From the NCBI RefSeq assembly GCF_903642285.1, contig NZ_CAHJWJ010000011.1, positions 27,369 to 91,368 of the forward strand: a stretch of DNA of 64,000 bases, in the 5' to 3' direction. Shown piece after piece: positions 42,673 through 52,312 of this stretch. The position numbers and the translations under genes are program-made. This DNA is from Sphingomonas bacterium. GTDB lineage: Bacteria; Pseudomonadota; Alphaproteobacteria; Sphingomonadales; Sphingomonadaceae. Below the pieces are notes generated by a model. That model was not told the origin of the DNA. It saw nothing but the letters and a program-made list of their open reading frames with translations, and made no database searches. How positions within the stretch are numbered: position 1 is the stretch's first letter; every line of letters starts with the position of its first letter.

Positions 42673-43943
42673 CCGAGACCGGACTGCAATCCCAACGCGT
42701 CGATTTCGATCCGCCGCCGGTCGCCCCGGCCAACGCTTCTGGGCGCGACCTGATGAGCAAGTTCGACGGCCTGATCGCCGAACGTCAGGCGCTGCTGGAT
42801 ACCGGCGTCACCGATCCGTTCGCGATCGTGATGGAAGAGGTGCTGTCGCCGACGCAGGCGATCATCAAGGGTCGCGAGACGATCCTGCTCGGCACCTATA
42901 ATTACATGGGCATGACGTTCGATCCCGACGTGCTGGCGGCGGGCAAGACGGCGCTCGACAAATTCGGGTCGGGCACGAACGGCAGCCGGATGCTGAACGG
43001 CACGTTCCACGACCATGTCGAGGTCGAACAGGCGTTGCGCGATTATTACGGCGTCAGCGGCGCGATCGTGTTCTCGACCGGATATATGGCGAACCTCGGC
43101 ATGATCTCGACGCTGGCGGGCAAGGGCGAATACGTCATCCTCGATGCCGACAGCCACGCGTCGATCTACGACGGCTGCCAGCAGGGCAATGCCGAGATCG
43201 TCCGCTTCCGGCATAATTCGGTCGACGACCTCGACAAACGGCTCGGCCGGCTGCCCAAGGAGCCCGCCAAGCTCGTCGTGCTGGAGGGCGTCTATTCGAT
43301 GCTCGGCGATGTCGCGCCGCTGAAGGAGATGGTCGCGGTCGCCAAACGGCACGGCGCGATGGTGCTATCCGACGAGGCGCATTCGATGGGCTTTTTCGGC
43401 GATCACGGCCGCGGCGTGTACGAAGCGCAGGGGCTGGAGGGCGAAGTCGATTTCATCGTCGGCACCTTCTCCAAATCGGTCGGCACGGTCGGCGGCTTCT
43501 GCGTGTCGAACCATCCGAAGTTCGAGGCGATCCGGCTCGCCTGCCGTGCCTATATCTTCACCGCCAGCTTGCCGCCCTCGGTCGTCGCGACCGCGACGGC
43601 GTCGATCCGCAAGCTCGCGACGGCGAACGACAAGCGCGCGCGCCTCTGGGCGAACGCGCGACAGCTGCATGGCGGGCTGAAGGCGACGGGCTTCGCGCTG
43701 GGCACCGACCGGCCGGACAGCGCGATCGTCGCGGTGATCCTGAAGGATCAGGAACAGGCGGTCGCGATGTGGCAGGCGCTGCTGGAGGGCGGGCTCTACG
43801 TCAACATGGCGCGGCCGCCGGCGACACCGGCCGGCACCTACTTGTTGCGCTGTTCACTTTGCGCCGAACATTCGACGATACAGCTCGACCGCGTGTTGGC
43901 GATGTTCCGCGATGCGGGGCGGACCGTGGGCGCGATCGGCTGA
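42669..43943 (+). CDS. spt: Serine palmitoyltransferase
   Basis: 424 residues from ATG 42669. A PLP-dependent alpha-oxoamine synthase condensing L-serine with an acyl thioester to 3-oxosphinganine, the committed step of sphingolipid synthesis. Marks: LGTYNYMGMTFDP, FGSGTNGSRMLNGTFHDHVE, LSDEAHSMGFFGDHGRG, and the PLP lysine in VGTFSKSVGTVGG. It differs from KBL and BioF by the H-D-H-V-E segment and the flanking ACP. It is likely a soluble or peripherally membrane-bound cytosolic dimer. Confidence 0.93.
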   Translation: MTETGLQSQRVDFDPPPVAPANASGRDLMSKFDGLIAERQALLDTGVTDPFAIVMEEVLSPTQAIIKGRETILLGTYNYMGMTFDPDVLAAGKTALDKFGSGTNGSRMLNGTFHDHVEVEQALRDYYGVSGAIVFSTGYMANLGMISTLAGKGEYVILDADSHASIYDGCQQGNAEIVRFRHNSVDDLDKRLGRLPKEPAKLVVLEGVYSMLGDVAPLKEMVAVAKRHGAMVLSDEAHSMGFFGDHGRGVYEAQGLEGEVDFIVGTFSKSVGTVGGFCVSNHPKFEAIRLACRAYIFTASLPPSVVATATASIRKLATANDKRARLWANARQLHGGLKATGFALGTDRPDSAIVAVILKDQEQAVAMWQALLEGGLYVNMARPPATPAGTYLLRCSLCAEHSTIQLDRVLAMFRDAGRTVGAIG

Positions 43944-43993
43944 ATCGCTTGCGCCGTCTTTCCCGGGGTCGTCGCTTGCTGTAGCATGGCACC

Positions 43994-45928
43994 ATGCGGG
44001 ACGAGGGCGAAGCGATAGCCCCGAGGGACGGATCGACTTGGCGCATCACGGCGCTCGTCGTGATGGCGTTGCTTGGCGTCGTGGTACTCGTTGCGCTGAT
44101 CGTGACGCTGGGAGGCGCAAATCGCCAGCGCGACCAGGCGTTGCAGCTGCAGACGCACAGCTTCGACGTCATGATCCTGGCCCGTACGCTCGACGGCATG
44201 ATCGCCCGCTCGGAGGCGTCGCTTGGTCGCTACGTCATCAGTGGGGACAAGAGGCTCGGACGCCTTTATTACGACGAATGGCTCCAGGCGGGCAGCGGAA
44301 TCGATCAGCTCGACCGCATGAGCCGTACGAGCACGGGATCGCGACCGCGCATCCAGCGTCTGCGCGCTGCCTATGATCTGCGCGGCAAGGAATTGTCTCT
44401 GATCGCCCTAAGCACCAATTACGGCAAGAATGGTCAGGCGCTTGCCCGCTATTACCAGGCGCGCGACGCCAGCTCGCTGGCGACGATCAACCAGGTGCTC
44501 GATCAGATCATCGCGCGTCAGCGCCAGCGACTGGCGGAACGCACCGCGGCGGCAGCGGCGTCCGTCGACCGATCGAGCCACATCGCCGGCGTTCTGGCGG
44601 TATTTGGCAGCCTGATCGTCCTGGGCGCCATCCTGCTCGGCTGGTTCACGATCCGTGCCCTCACCGATCGGGCGGTCGCGCAAGCCGACGCGGATGCCGA
44701 ACGCAAACGAGCCGAGGAACTGACCGCCGCGGTCGAGGCGGCGACGGGGGCGTTGCGCGTGCAGGAGGCGAAGTTGCGCCAGATTCAGAAGATGGAGGCG
44801 GTAGGGCAATTGACCGGCGGCATCGCGCATGATTTCAACAACATGCTCGCGGTCGTGCTCGGCGGTCTCGAGCTCGCGCGACGCAGCCTGAAGGGCGAGG
44901 CGACAGCAGCGCACCGGCACATCGACAGCGCGTCGGAAGGCGCGAACCGCGCGGTCGCGCTGACCCGCCGCCTGCTCGCGTTCAGCCGGGAGGAGTCGCT
45001 CAAACACGAACCGCTCGTAGCGGCGACTTTGGTGGCCGGCATGACCGATCTGCTGGACCGCACGCTTGGCGACGCGATCGAACTGGTGACCGAGGACCGA
45101 TCGGATGGCTGGCGCGTCTGTGCCGACCGCATCCAGCTGGAGAATGCGATCCTGAACCTGGCGGTCAACGCACGCGACGCGATGAACGGGCGCGGCACGC
45201 TGACGATCGTGACCGGGCATACGGCGCTCGCAAGCCATGCGGTCGGTCAGTGCGTCGCAGGCGAGTATGTAACGATCGCGGTGGGCGACAGCGGCTGCGG
45301 AATGACGCCCGATATCGCCGAACGGGTGTTCGAACCCTTTTTCACGACCAAACCCGTCGGCAAGGGTACCGGGCTCGGGCTCAGCCAGATTTTCGCACTG
45401 GTCCGTCAGCTTGATGGCGAGATCGGAATCGCGACCGCGCCGGACCAGGGTACGACCGTCACATTGTACCTGCCGCGCGAATTGTCCGAAACGCTGGCGG
45501 ATGCGGTGGCCGAACCGGCGGCGCCGGCCACCGCCCCGCGCGCGGTCGATATCCTGGTGGTCGAGGACGATCCGCGCGTTCTCGCCGCGACGATCGGTGC
45601 GCTCGAGGAGCTGGGGCACCGCGTCGTGGCGTGCGACGATCCGCTGACGGCACCCGCGCTCCTCGACGCGCACAGGATCGACATCATCCTGACCGACGTG
45701 CTGATGCCGCGCCAAACCGGTCCGGAGATGATCGCCGCCCTGCCCGACCGGTTCGCCCGCATGCCCGTGATATTCGTAACCGGCTTCGCCGGCGACACCG
45801 AAGCAAGCGGGGTCGGCGATCATCAGGTGCTGCGAAAGCCGTTCACGCTGCAGGCGCTCGAAGCGGCGATCGACGCGGTAGCCCCGCATCGCGATACGGA
45901 AATCTCGATCGACATCGCCGCCGAATAA
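43994..45928 (+). CDS. CHASE3-type hybrid sensor histidine kinase
   Basis: 644 residues. TM1 about 18-40, a periplasmic CHASE3-like helical domain (about 41-195) with RIQRLRAAYDLRGKELSLIA, TM2 about 197-220, a coiled-coil linker, HisKA H-box GQLTGGIAHDFNNMLAVVLGG, HATPase_c with NAVNARDAMNGRG-like N-box, GDSGCGM and GKGTGLGLSQIF, and a C-terminal receiver (DILVVEDDPRV, Asp in ILTDVLMP). Sits between spt and lptF; no partner output gene adjoins it. Signal unknown. Confidence 0.9.
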   Translation: MRDEGEAIAPRDGSTWRITALVVMALLGVVVLVALIVTLGGANRQRDQALQLQTHSFDVMILARTLDGMIARSEASLGRYVISGDKRLGRLYYDEWLQAGSGIDQLDRMSRTSTGSRPRIQRLRAAYDLRGKELSLIALSTNYGKNGQALARYYQARDASSLATINQVLDQIIARQRQRLAERTAAAAASVDRSSHIAGVLAVFGSLIVLGAILLGWFTIRALTDRAVAQADADAERKRAEELTAAVEAATGALRVQEAKLRQIQKMEAVGQLTGGIAHDFNNMLAVVLGGLELARRSLKGEATAAHRHIDSASEGANRAVALTRRLLAFSREESLKHEPLVAATLVAGMTDLLDRTLGDAIELVTEDRSDGWRVCADRIQLENAILNLAVNARDAMNGRGTLTIVTGHTALASHAVGQCVAGEYVTIAVGDSGCGMTPDIAERVFEPFFTTKPVGKGTGLGLSQIFALVRQLDGEIGIATAPDQGTTVTLYLPRELSETLADAVAEPAAPATAPRAVDILVVEDDPRVLAATIGALEELGHRVVACDDPLTAPALLDAHRIDIILTDVLMPRQTGPEMIAALPDRFARMPVIFVTGFAGDTEASGVGDHQVLRKPFTLQALEAAIDAVAPHRDTEISIDIAAE

Positions 45929-46013
45929 ACCCTTCGCACACGGCGCACGAATATCGGCTGACGCCTACGCCCCGGCACTCTATAGCACGCCAACGCGTCC
46001 GTCCGGGAACCGA

Positions 46014-47213
46014 ATGAAATCCATCGATCGCTATATGGCCCGGCTGATCGCGGTCCCGTTGTTCTCGACGCTGATCGTTGCCGCGATGTTGCTGGTGCTC
46101 GACCGCATGCTGCGATTGTTCCAGTTCGTCGCGACAGAGGGTGGCCCGATCAGCGTGGTATGGCGTATGCTCGCCAATCTGTTGCCCGAATATCTGGGGC
46201 TGGGCATTCCGATCGGGCTGCTGCTCGGCATCCTGCTGGCGTTCCGGCGGCTTGCGACCTCATCCGAACTGGACGTGATGCGCGGCGTGGGGATGAGCTA
46301 TACCCGGTTGCTGCGCGTGCCGTACATGTATGCGATCGTGCTGGCATTGCTGAACCTGGCGATCGTCGGTTATCTGCAACCGGTATCGCGCTACTATTAC
46401 GAAAATCTGCGTTTCGAACTGCGCACCGGCGCGCTCGGCGCGTCGATCAAGGTCGGCGAATTCACCCATCTCGGCGACCGGATGACGATCCGGATCGAAG
46501 AAAGCCGCGACAAGGGACGCAAGCTGTCGGGCATATTCGTCCATGCGCAGACGCCCAAGGGTGACTGGATCGGCGTGACCGCGGACCGCGGTCAGTTCCT
46601 CGCGACCGACGACCCCAACGTCATCATCTTCCGCCTGACCAACGGCACGCTGATCCACAACCGCGCCGATTTCGTGACGCCGCGCGTGCTCACTTTCTCC
46701 TCGCACGATCTGCCGATCAACCTGCCCAAGTTCGAAAGCTTCCGTCAGCGGGGCGGTGCCAATCTGGAATATACGCTGCCCGAACTCGCGCGGCAGGGGC
46801 ACACCGCACCGACCCACCTGCTGCGGGATTCGGTGCGGGCCGAATTCCATTTCCGAGTCATCGAGGTGGCGACGATGTTTCTGCTGCCGCTGCTCGCGCT
46901 TGCGCTCGGTGTGCCGCCCAAGCGATCCAGTTCGGCGTTCGGCGTATTCCTGGCGATCGTGATGATCGTGACCTTCTTCAAGATCAACCAATATGCGACC
47001 AGTATCGGCGAACTGGGGAAGGTCGATCCGCTGATCGCCTTGTGGGTGCCGTTTACGATCTTCGCCGCCTTGGTATTCTGGATGTATTATACGATCGCCT
47101 ATGTTCCCGGTGGCCAGCCTATCGGTGCACTGGAACGCGGCTTTGCCAAACTGGCGAGCGCGATCACCCGACACATGCCCGGCCGCCGACCGCGGACGGT
47201 GGTGACGCCATGA
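46014..47213 (+). CDS. lptF: LPS-export-type ABC permease LptF
   Basis: 399 residues of the YjgP/YjgQ family: TM segments near 15-35 and 55-80 (GIPIGLLLGILLAFRRLATSSELDVMRGVGMSY), a periplasmic beta-jellyroll (about 130-270, THLGDRMTIRIEESRDKGRK), and three C-terminal TM segments. Together with LptG and LptB it extracts lipid from the inner membrane. Its stop overlaps the lptG start (ATGA). In sphingomonads that lack LPS the cargo may be glycosphingolipid; its position in a sphingolipid cluster fits this, but it is inference. Confidence 0.9.
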   Translation: MKSIDRYMARLIAVPLFSTLIVAAMLLVLDRMLRLFQFVATEGGPISVVWRMLANLLPEYLGLGIPIGLLLGILLAFRRLATSSELDVMRGVGMSYTRLLRVPYMYAIVLALLNLAIVGYLQPVSRYYYENLRFELRTGALGASIKVGEFTHLGDRMTIRIEESRDKGRKLSGIFVHAQTPKGDWIGVTADRGQFLATDDPNVIIFRLTNGTLIHNRADFVTPRVLTFSSHDLPINLPKFESFRQRGGANLEYTLPELARQGHTAPTHLLRDSVRAEFHFRVIEVATMFLLPLLALALGVPPKRSSSAFGVFLAIVMIVTFFKINQYATSIGELGKVDPLIALWVPFTIFAALVFWMYYTIAYVPGGQPIGALERGFAKLASAITRHMPGRRPRTVVTP

Positions 47214-48304
47214 CGATGGGCTTTTTCCCGTCGCGTACCGTCGCGATCTATATGGGTCGGCTGTTCCTGACCCGGACATTGGGTATCATGGCCGGGCTCG
47301 TGCTCGTGCTGCTGACGCTCAATCTGCTGAGCGAATCGGGAAAGATCCTGGCGCAGGCGGGCAATGGCGATGCCGAGGTCTGGCGCTACATCTCGCTGCG
47401 CGGGCCGCAGTTGATCGCGTTCGCACTGCCGTATTCTACGTTGCTCGGCACGATCCTGACGCTGATCACGATGAATCAGAATAGCGAGATCGTCGCGTTG
47501 AAGGCGTCGGGCCTGTCCGCGCATCAGTTGCTCGCACCATTGTTCGTCGTCGGGTTCGCAATGGCGATCTTCAGCTTCTCGTTCAACGACCGTATCGTCA
47601 CGCGCGCAAACGCGACGCTCAGCGCATGGCAGAATGTCGACTATGGCCCCCTGCCCGTCGACCGCGGCGACCGGTCCAACGTCTGGGTGCGCGATGGCGA
47701 CGACTTGATCGAGGTCGACCAGATCCGCGGCCGCGGCGACAACGCGACGCTGACCGGCGTCACGCTGTACGACCGGACGGGCGGCAACATGGTCGGCATC
47801 GTCCGCGCGCCGCAAGGCCGGCGACAGGGCGATGGCTGGCTGATCGGACCGGCGACCCGGTTCGACGTCGCCAAGGGAACGCTGACGAAGCTGGGCGCGA
47901 CCGTCATCGGCCACGGCGTCCGGCCGGATCAGTTCACGCTCGCATCGGTCGATGCGGACGGATTGTCGTTCGGCGCGCTGAGGAACGCGATCAGCGACCT
48001 GTCGGGGGCCGGTCGACCGACCAAGTCGCTCGAGGGTGCGCTATGGCATAAGCTTTCGGGACCGTTGTCGTCGGTCCTGATGCCGTTGCTCGGGGCGATC
48101 GCGGCGTTCGGCACGGCGCGATCGGGCAAGCTGTTCGTACGCGCGGTCATCGGCATGATGCTGGGTTTCGCCTATTTCGTGGCGGACAATTTCGCGTTGG
48201 CGATGGGGACGCTTGGTGCCTACCCGCCGTTCCTCGCGGCGTGGGCCCCATTCCTCTTGTTCCTGATGATCGGCGAAGTGGTGCTGATCCGCAGCGAGGA
48301 GTGA
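47210..48304 (+). CDS. lptG: LPS-export-type ABC permease LptG
   Basis: 364 residues from ATG 47210, overlapping the lptF stop. It starts near PSRTVAIYMGRLFLTRTLGI, has the conserved PYSTLLGTILTLITMNQNSEIVALKASGLS coupling region, a periplasmic domain (about 130-270) and C-terminal helices (SGKLFVRAVIGMMLGFAYFV). It forms the LptB2FG complex with LptF. It is convergent with the fatty-acid desaturase, with only three bases between stops, so expression from both strands could interfere. Confidence 0.9.
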   Translation: MTMGFFPSRTVAIYMGRLFLTRTLGIMAGLVLVLLTLNLLSESGKILAQAGNGDAEVWRYISLRGPQLIAFALPYSTLLGTILTLITMNQNSEIVALKASGLSAHQLLAPLFVVGFAMAIFSFSFNDRIVTRANATLSAWQNVDYGPLPVDRGDRSNVWVRDGDDLIEVDQIRGRGDNATLTGVTLYDRTGGNMVGIVRAPQGRRQGDGWLIGPATRFDVAKGTLTKLGATVIGHGVRPDQFTLASVDADGLSFGALRNAISDLSGAGRPTKSLEGALWHKLSGPLSSVLMPLLGAIAAFGTARSGKLFVRAVIGMMLGFAYFVADNFALAMGTLGAYPPFLAAWAPFLLFLMIGEVVLIRSEE

Positions 48305-48307
48305 CGC

Positions 48308-49411
48308 CTAGCGTGCGCCCATCGTGCTGCGCGCGATTCGATGGACGAGCCCAGGCAGCCCGGGATAGCTCGCGCGGTGATAGGGCGACTGATCGTCCAG
48401 CGCTGCCGAGATACGCCGATGCGCCTCGCCGAGCGAATGATAGGGCAACCCCGGCAGCAGATGATGCAACGCATGGTAACGAAGCCCGACCGGTGCCCAC
48501 AACGCGGGCAGCAGCGTCGGCGGCGGTACGTTGACCGTGTCAAGATATTGCGCGGTGACGGTCATCACCTCGCCCTCATTCTCCCAGAGATGCGCGACCA
48601 AGGTGCGCACCTGGTTCAGGACCGCGACGCCGGACGCGACGCCCAGGACGACGACGAACGTCGCAAGCGGCATCGTCCCGGTCGCGACCAGAAGCACCAG
48701 TGCGATCGCCCAGATGCCACACGCCGTTTCGAGCCGCAGCCACTGCCTGCGCGACTCGCCTTCGGGCGCGCGACGGCGGAATGCGGGATTGATCGACAGG
48801 CTGGAATACCGCTCCACGACCAGCGTCCGCAGCATCGGCGACAGCGCGGAAAGCGGCGTCAGCACCGCATACCGGAAAATGAGCGCGACCGGGGCAAGCG
48901 CAGATACCAGAATGAAAACCGGCAACGTCCACGGCTTCATCAGCGCTAGCGGCAGATATTCGGGATCCTCGCTGGTGCCGTAGCGGGTGCGCGCGTGATG
49001 AAGGTTGTGCACGCCCTCATACATGAACGACGGGATCAGCATCGGCACGCCCACCAGCGCGTTCCAGCCTGCGCGAAAACCGGGTACCGCCGAATGCTTC
49101 ATATGCGTCAGCTCGTGAATGAAGCTGAGCGCGCGGTACAAGGCCAGCACCGCGACGAGCCCGGCAACGACCGCCAGCCCGGTCGACGGTACGAAAATCG
49201 CCGCCGCCAGTGCGCCATAGCCGAGCGCGACGGACGCGATCAGGTCGGCCCGATAGACGCGCGGCGACGGCAGGTTGAGTTCGCGCGTCAGATCGGCTGC
49301 GACGCGAAGCATCGCCTTGTCGTCGGCGATCCGGTGCGTCGGCACGCGCGCATCGTCCGTCGCTGCGGCGCGGGCATCGATACGGAGCGAGCTGGTCATG
49401 GCATCGGGCAT
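48308..49411 (-). CDS. Membrane fatty-acid desaturase, possibly acting on sphingolipid
   Basis: 367 residues from ATG 49411 (ATG 49399 is an alternative). Integral membrane di-iron desaturase/hydroxylase with three His boxes: HELTHMKH, HNLHHARTR and YHALHHLLPGLPYH, plus about four TM segments. The partner substrate is not shown by sequence. It lies back-to-back with the bCerS-like acyltransferase and within the sphingolipid cluster, so an unsaturated long-chain base or acyl chain of a ceramide is a reasonable hypothesis; a general phospholipid desaturase is the alternative. Confidence 0.85.
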   Translation of the reverse strand: MPDAMTSSLRIDARAAATDDARVPTHRIADDKAMLRVAADLTRELNLPSPRVYRADLIASVALGYGALAAAIFVPSTGLAVVAGLVAVLALYRALSFIHELTHMKHSAVPGFRAGWNALVGVPMLIPSFMYEGVHNLHHARTRYGTSEDPEYLPLALMKPWTLPVFILVSALAPVALIFRYAVLTPLSALSPMLRTLVVERYSSLSINPAFRRRAPEGESRRQWLRLETACGIWAIALVLLVATGTMPLATFVVVLGVASGVAVLNQVRTLVAHLWENEGEVMTVTAQYLDTVNVPPPTLLPALWAPVGLRYHALHHLLPGLPYHSLGEAHRRISAALDDQSPYHRASYPGLPGLVHRIARSTMGAR

Positions 49412-49555
49412 TGGCGAAAGATAATGGCGGCAGCATGGCATTTACAGGCCGACGATCGGCCGCGGCGATGCAACCCGTCGATAACGCGACTTTTGCTCGC
49501 CTTGGTCCATCACGCTGGCTACCATCGACCGCGTACACGCGAGGGGACAGCACAC

Positions 49556-50710
49556 ATGGCGACCAATCTGACGATCCGGCCGATCGAAACGAAGAAGGAC
49601 CGCAAGGCGTTCGTCGACCTGCCATTTCGTCTCTACGCCGACGACCCGAACTGGGTGCCGCCGCTGAAGGGGGAGGCGCTTGGCCTCATCACCCCCGAGA
49701 AGAACGGCTGGTACAGCCACGCCAAGGTCCAGCTGTTCCTGGCCGAGGAAGCGGGCAAGGTCGTCGGGCGCATCTCCGCACATATCGACACGCTGGCGCT
49801 GACCATGCCCGCGGGCCAGGGATTCGGTCCTGGCGTCGGCCAATGGGGGTTGATGGATGCCGAACGCGAGGACGTGTTCGTCGCGCTGATCGCCGCGGCG
49901 GAAAGCTGGTTGCGTGCGCAAGGCATGACCCGGGCGCTCGGCCCGATCTCGCAATCGATCTGGGAGGAGCCGGGCCTGCTGGTCAGCGGCTTCGACCACC
50001 CGCCGACGATCATGATGGGCCATGCGAAGCCCGAATATCGGGGCTGGATCGAGCGCGCCGGTTACGCCGTCGCCAAGGAACTGATGACCTACGATCTCGA
50101 CATCCGGAAGGAATTCCCGCCGATCGTGAAGCGGATCATCAAGTCCGGCGAGAACAACCCCCGGATCGTCGTGCGCGAAGTGGACAAGCGCAAGTTCGAG
50201 GAAGAAGCCGCGATCATCCTGTCGATCCTGAACGATGCATGGTCGGACAATTGGGGCTTCGTCCCCCTCACCCCGCCCGAGATCAAGGACGTCGGCGTCA
50301 AGCTGAAGCCGATCGTGTTCAACGACCTGATCCGCATCGCCGAAGTGGACGGGCGGCCCGTCGCGTTCATGATCACGCTGCCCGACCTGAACGAGGCGAT
50401 CAAACCGCTGAACGGTAATCTATTGCCGTTCGGCTGGGCCAGGCTGCTTTGGTGGTTGCGCAAGCCGAAGGTGCGCACGATGCGGGTACCGCTGATGGGC
50501 GTCGTGAAGGAGCTGCAATCGTCGCGCCTGGCGAGCCAGCTGGCCTTCATGATGATCGACATCATCAAGCGCGCCTGCGTCGAGCATTATGGCGCGACGC
50601 GAAGCGAGATCGGCTGGATCTTGGAGGACAATCAGGGAATGCGATCGATCGCGGAGACGATCGGCAGCAGCGTCAACAAGGTGTATCTGATATACCAACG
50701 AACGCTGTGA
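49556..50710 (+). CDS. GNAT-fold acyltransferase, probable bacterial ceramide synthase (bCerS-like)
   Basis: 384 residues from ATG 49556, preceded by AGGGGA. Pattern: LPFRLYADDPNWVPPLKGE, FLAEEAGKVVGRISAHID, GPISQSIWEEPGLLVSGFDHPPTIMMGH, DAWSDNWGFVPLT, and MRVPLMGVVKELQSSRLASQL. This is a double-GNAT-like family often annotated only as N-acetyltransferase; in Caulobacter a member of this kind encoded with spt, acp and cerR is the ceramide synthase. The call rests on that recollection of the family and on the cluster. If correct it N-acylates 3-oxosphinganine or sphinganine with a long acyl chain. Confidence 0.65.
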   Translation: MATNLTIRPIETKKDRKAFVDLPFRLYADDPNWVPPLKGEALGLITPEKNGWYSHAKVQLFLAEEAGKVVGRISAHIDTLALTMPAGQGFGPGVGQWGLMDAEREDVFVALIAAAESWLRAQGMTRALGPISQSIWEEPGLLVSGFDHPPTIMMGHAKPEYRGWIERAGYAVAKELMTYDLDIRKEFPPIVKRIIKSGENNPRIVVREVDKRKFEEEAAIILSILNDAWSDNWGFVPLTPPEIKDVGVKLKPIVFNDLIRIAEVDGRPVAFMITLPDLNEAIKPLNGNLLPFGWARLLWWLRKPKVRTMRVPLMGVVKELQSSRLASQLAFMMIDIIKRACVEHYGATRSEIGWILEDNQGMRSIAETIGSSVNKVYLIYQRTL

Positions 50711-50738
50711 GATTTCGCCGACCGGCCGTACGCCGTGG

Positions 50739-51536
50739 TCAGAACAGGATCGCCCCGCCGCTGATTACCCGCACATCGGGGGTGTCGCGGTTGAGGCCGA
50801 ACGCACCGAGGAGGTCGATCTGGAACCGCTTCGTCGGACGCCAGGCGATCGACGACGCGGCGAGCAGATGCGTTTCGTGTCCCGACGGATCGTTGTCGCG
50901 CTCGACCGACAATTCCTGGTACAGCGAGATGTCGTCGGTCAGCTTGTACCGCAGCCCGCCGATGCCGCTATACGCCAGATGCCGGCCAGCGCCCGACTGG
51001 TTCGCGGCAGCGTCCGCCTCGCCGGTGAAATCGACCGCCAGCTTTTCGGTCAGGTTATATTGCACGGGGATGATCCCACCCGCGCTCCATGTGCCTGCCC
51101 CGATCGGGTAGCGGCCGGTCGGAGCGGTGACGAACGCCTGGATGCCCGCGGAGAAGGGCTTGCCTTTCTCACCCGTCAGATGTTCGCGCACGGCAAAGCT
51201 GATATCGCCCGTACCGTCGACCTGATCGATCTGCCCGGTCGTCTTGTCGCGCGTGCGATCGTGGCCGAACGCGGTCCAGCCGAATTGCACTTCGGTATCC
51301 TTGCCCACGCCGATCCGGGCCAGAAGGTCGGCAGCGACGATCCTGTCGTCGCGCTGGTCGCTGCGGTCGTCGCGCTGCCAGTCGAGCGTCGAGAATTCGA
51401 AATGGACCTGCCCCGGCTCGGTCGTACAGCTCGACCCGCCGAGGCTGGGCCGGGTCGGGCAGAAACGCGGTTCGTCCTGGGCCATCGCCGGCGTCGCCGC
51501 CGCCATCAGCAACAGCCCGGAAAAAAGCCTCTTCAT
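50739..51536 (-). CDS. Outer-membrane beta-barrel protein (PF13557-like)
   Basis: 265 residues from ATG 51536, overlapping the xth stop (ATGA). The signal peptide MKRLFSGLLLMAAATPAMAQ is followed by a Cys pair (FCPTRPSLGGSSC) and alternating strands (VHFEFSTLDWQRD, EVQFGWTAFGHD, FQIDLLGAFGLNRD), ending in a C-terminal Phe (AILF) as expected for BAM-dependent barrels. The PF13557 phenol-degradation/transporter-like family has no firm function. It is co-directional with erpA and xth but functional linkage is not evident. Confidence 0.8.
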   Translation of the reverse strand: MKRLFSGLLLMAAATPAMAQDEPRFCPTRPSLGGSSCTTEPGQVHFEFSTLDWQRDDRSDQRDDRIVAADLLARIGVGKDTEVQFGWTAFGHDRTRDKTTGQIDQVDGTGDISFAVREHLTGEKGKPFSAGIQAFVTAPTGRYPIGAGTWSAGGIIPVQYNLTEKLAVDFTGEADAAANQSGAGRHLAYSGIGGLRYKLTDDISLYQELSVERDNDPSGHETHLLAASSIAWRPTKRFQIDLLGAFGLNRDTPDVRVISGGAILF

Positions 51537-52303
51537 CGCAGCATCACCCAGGTCGGCGCATGATCGCTCGCCTTTTCGCGCGCACGATATTGCTTGTCGA
51601 CACCCGCATCGATCAATCGATCCGCGACCGCCGGGCTGAGCAGCAGATGATCGATGCGAAACCCCGCGTCGCGTTGCCAGGCACCCGCCTGGTAATCCCA
51701 GAATGTCCATACGCCGCCCGCCGGATGCCGGGTGCGCAGCGCGTCGGTCCAGCCCTGTGCCAGCAGGCGGCGATACGCCTCGCGGCTTTCGGGCTGCATC
51801 AGCGCATCCTGCGCCATCGCCCGCACCGAATAGCTGTCGTCGTCATTGGCGATGACATTGTAATCGCCCGCCAGCACCGCGGGCACCTCCGCGGCCAGCA
51901 ACAGGCGCGCGCGCGCCGCCAGTCGGTCCATCCACCGGAGCTTGTAATCGAATTTCGGTCCCGGTTGCGGATTGCCGTTGGGCAGATACAACGCCGCGAC
52001 GACGAGCCCGTCGACATCGCATTCGAGATAGCGGCTATGCGCGTCCTCCGGCTCGCCGGCGAGGCCCCGTTGCCGCTCGACGGGCTGTGCGCCCTTCGCG
52101 AGCACCGCAACGCCGTTCCAGCCCTTTTGCCCGTGCCACACTGCGCCGTATCCGGCCGCCTCGATATCGGCGACGGGGAGCGTATCGTCGGATGCCTTCA
52201 ATTCCTGCAGACACACGATATCGGGCTGCTGCTCGGTCAGATATTCGACGAGCCGCGGCAGCCGCGCCTTGATGCCGTTGACGTTGTACGTGACGATCTT
52301 CAA
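51533..52303 (-). CDS. xth: Exodeoxyribonuclease III
   Basis: 256 residues. AP endonuclease and 3'-5' exonuclease of base-excision repair. Marks: MKIVTYNVNGIKARLPRL (metal Asn), CLQELKASDDTLP (metal Glu), ALYLPNGNPQPGPKFDYKLRWMD, AVLAGDYNVIAND (catalytic Asp and Asn), and the C-terminal FRIDHLLLS and SDHAPTWV with the catalytic Asp-His pair. All catalytic residues are in place. It follows erpA by 9 nt in a minus-strand run. Confidence 0.95.
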   Translation of the reverse strand: MKIVTYNVNGIKARLPRLVEYLTEQQPDIVCLQELKASDDTLPVADIEAAGYGAVWHGQKGWNGVAVLAKGAQPVERQRGLAGEPEDAHSRYLECDVDGLVVAALYLPNGNPQPGPKFDYKLRWMDRLAARARLLLAAEVPAVLAGDYNVIANDDDSYSVRAMAQDALMQPESREAYRRLLAQGWTDALRTRHPAGGVWTFWDYQAGAWQRDAGFRIDHLLLSPAVADRLIDAGVDKQYRAREKASDHAPTWVMLR

Positions 52304-52312
52304 CGTAAAACG

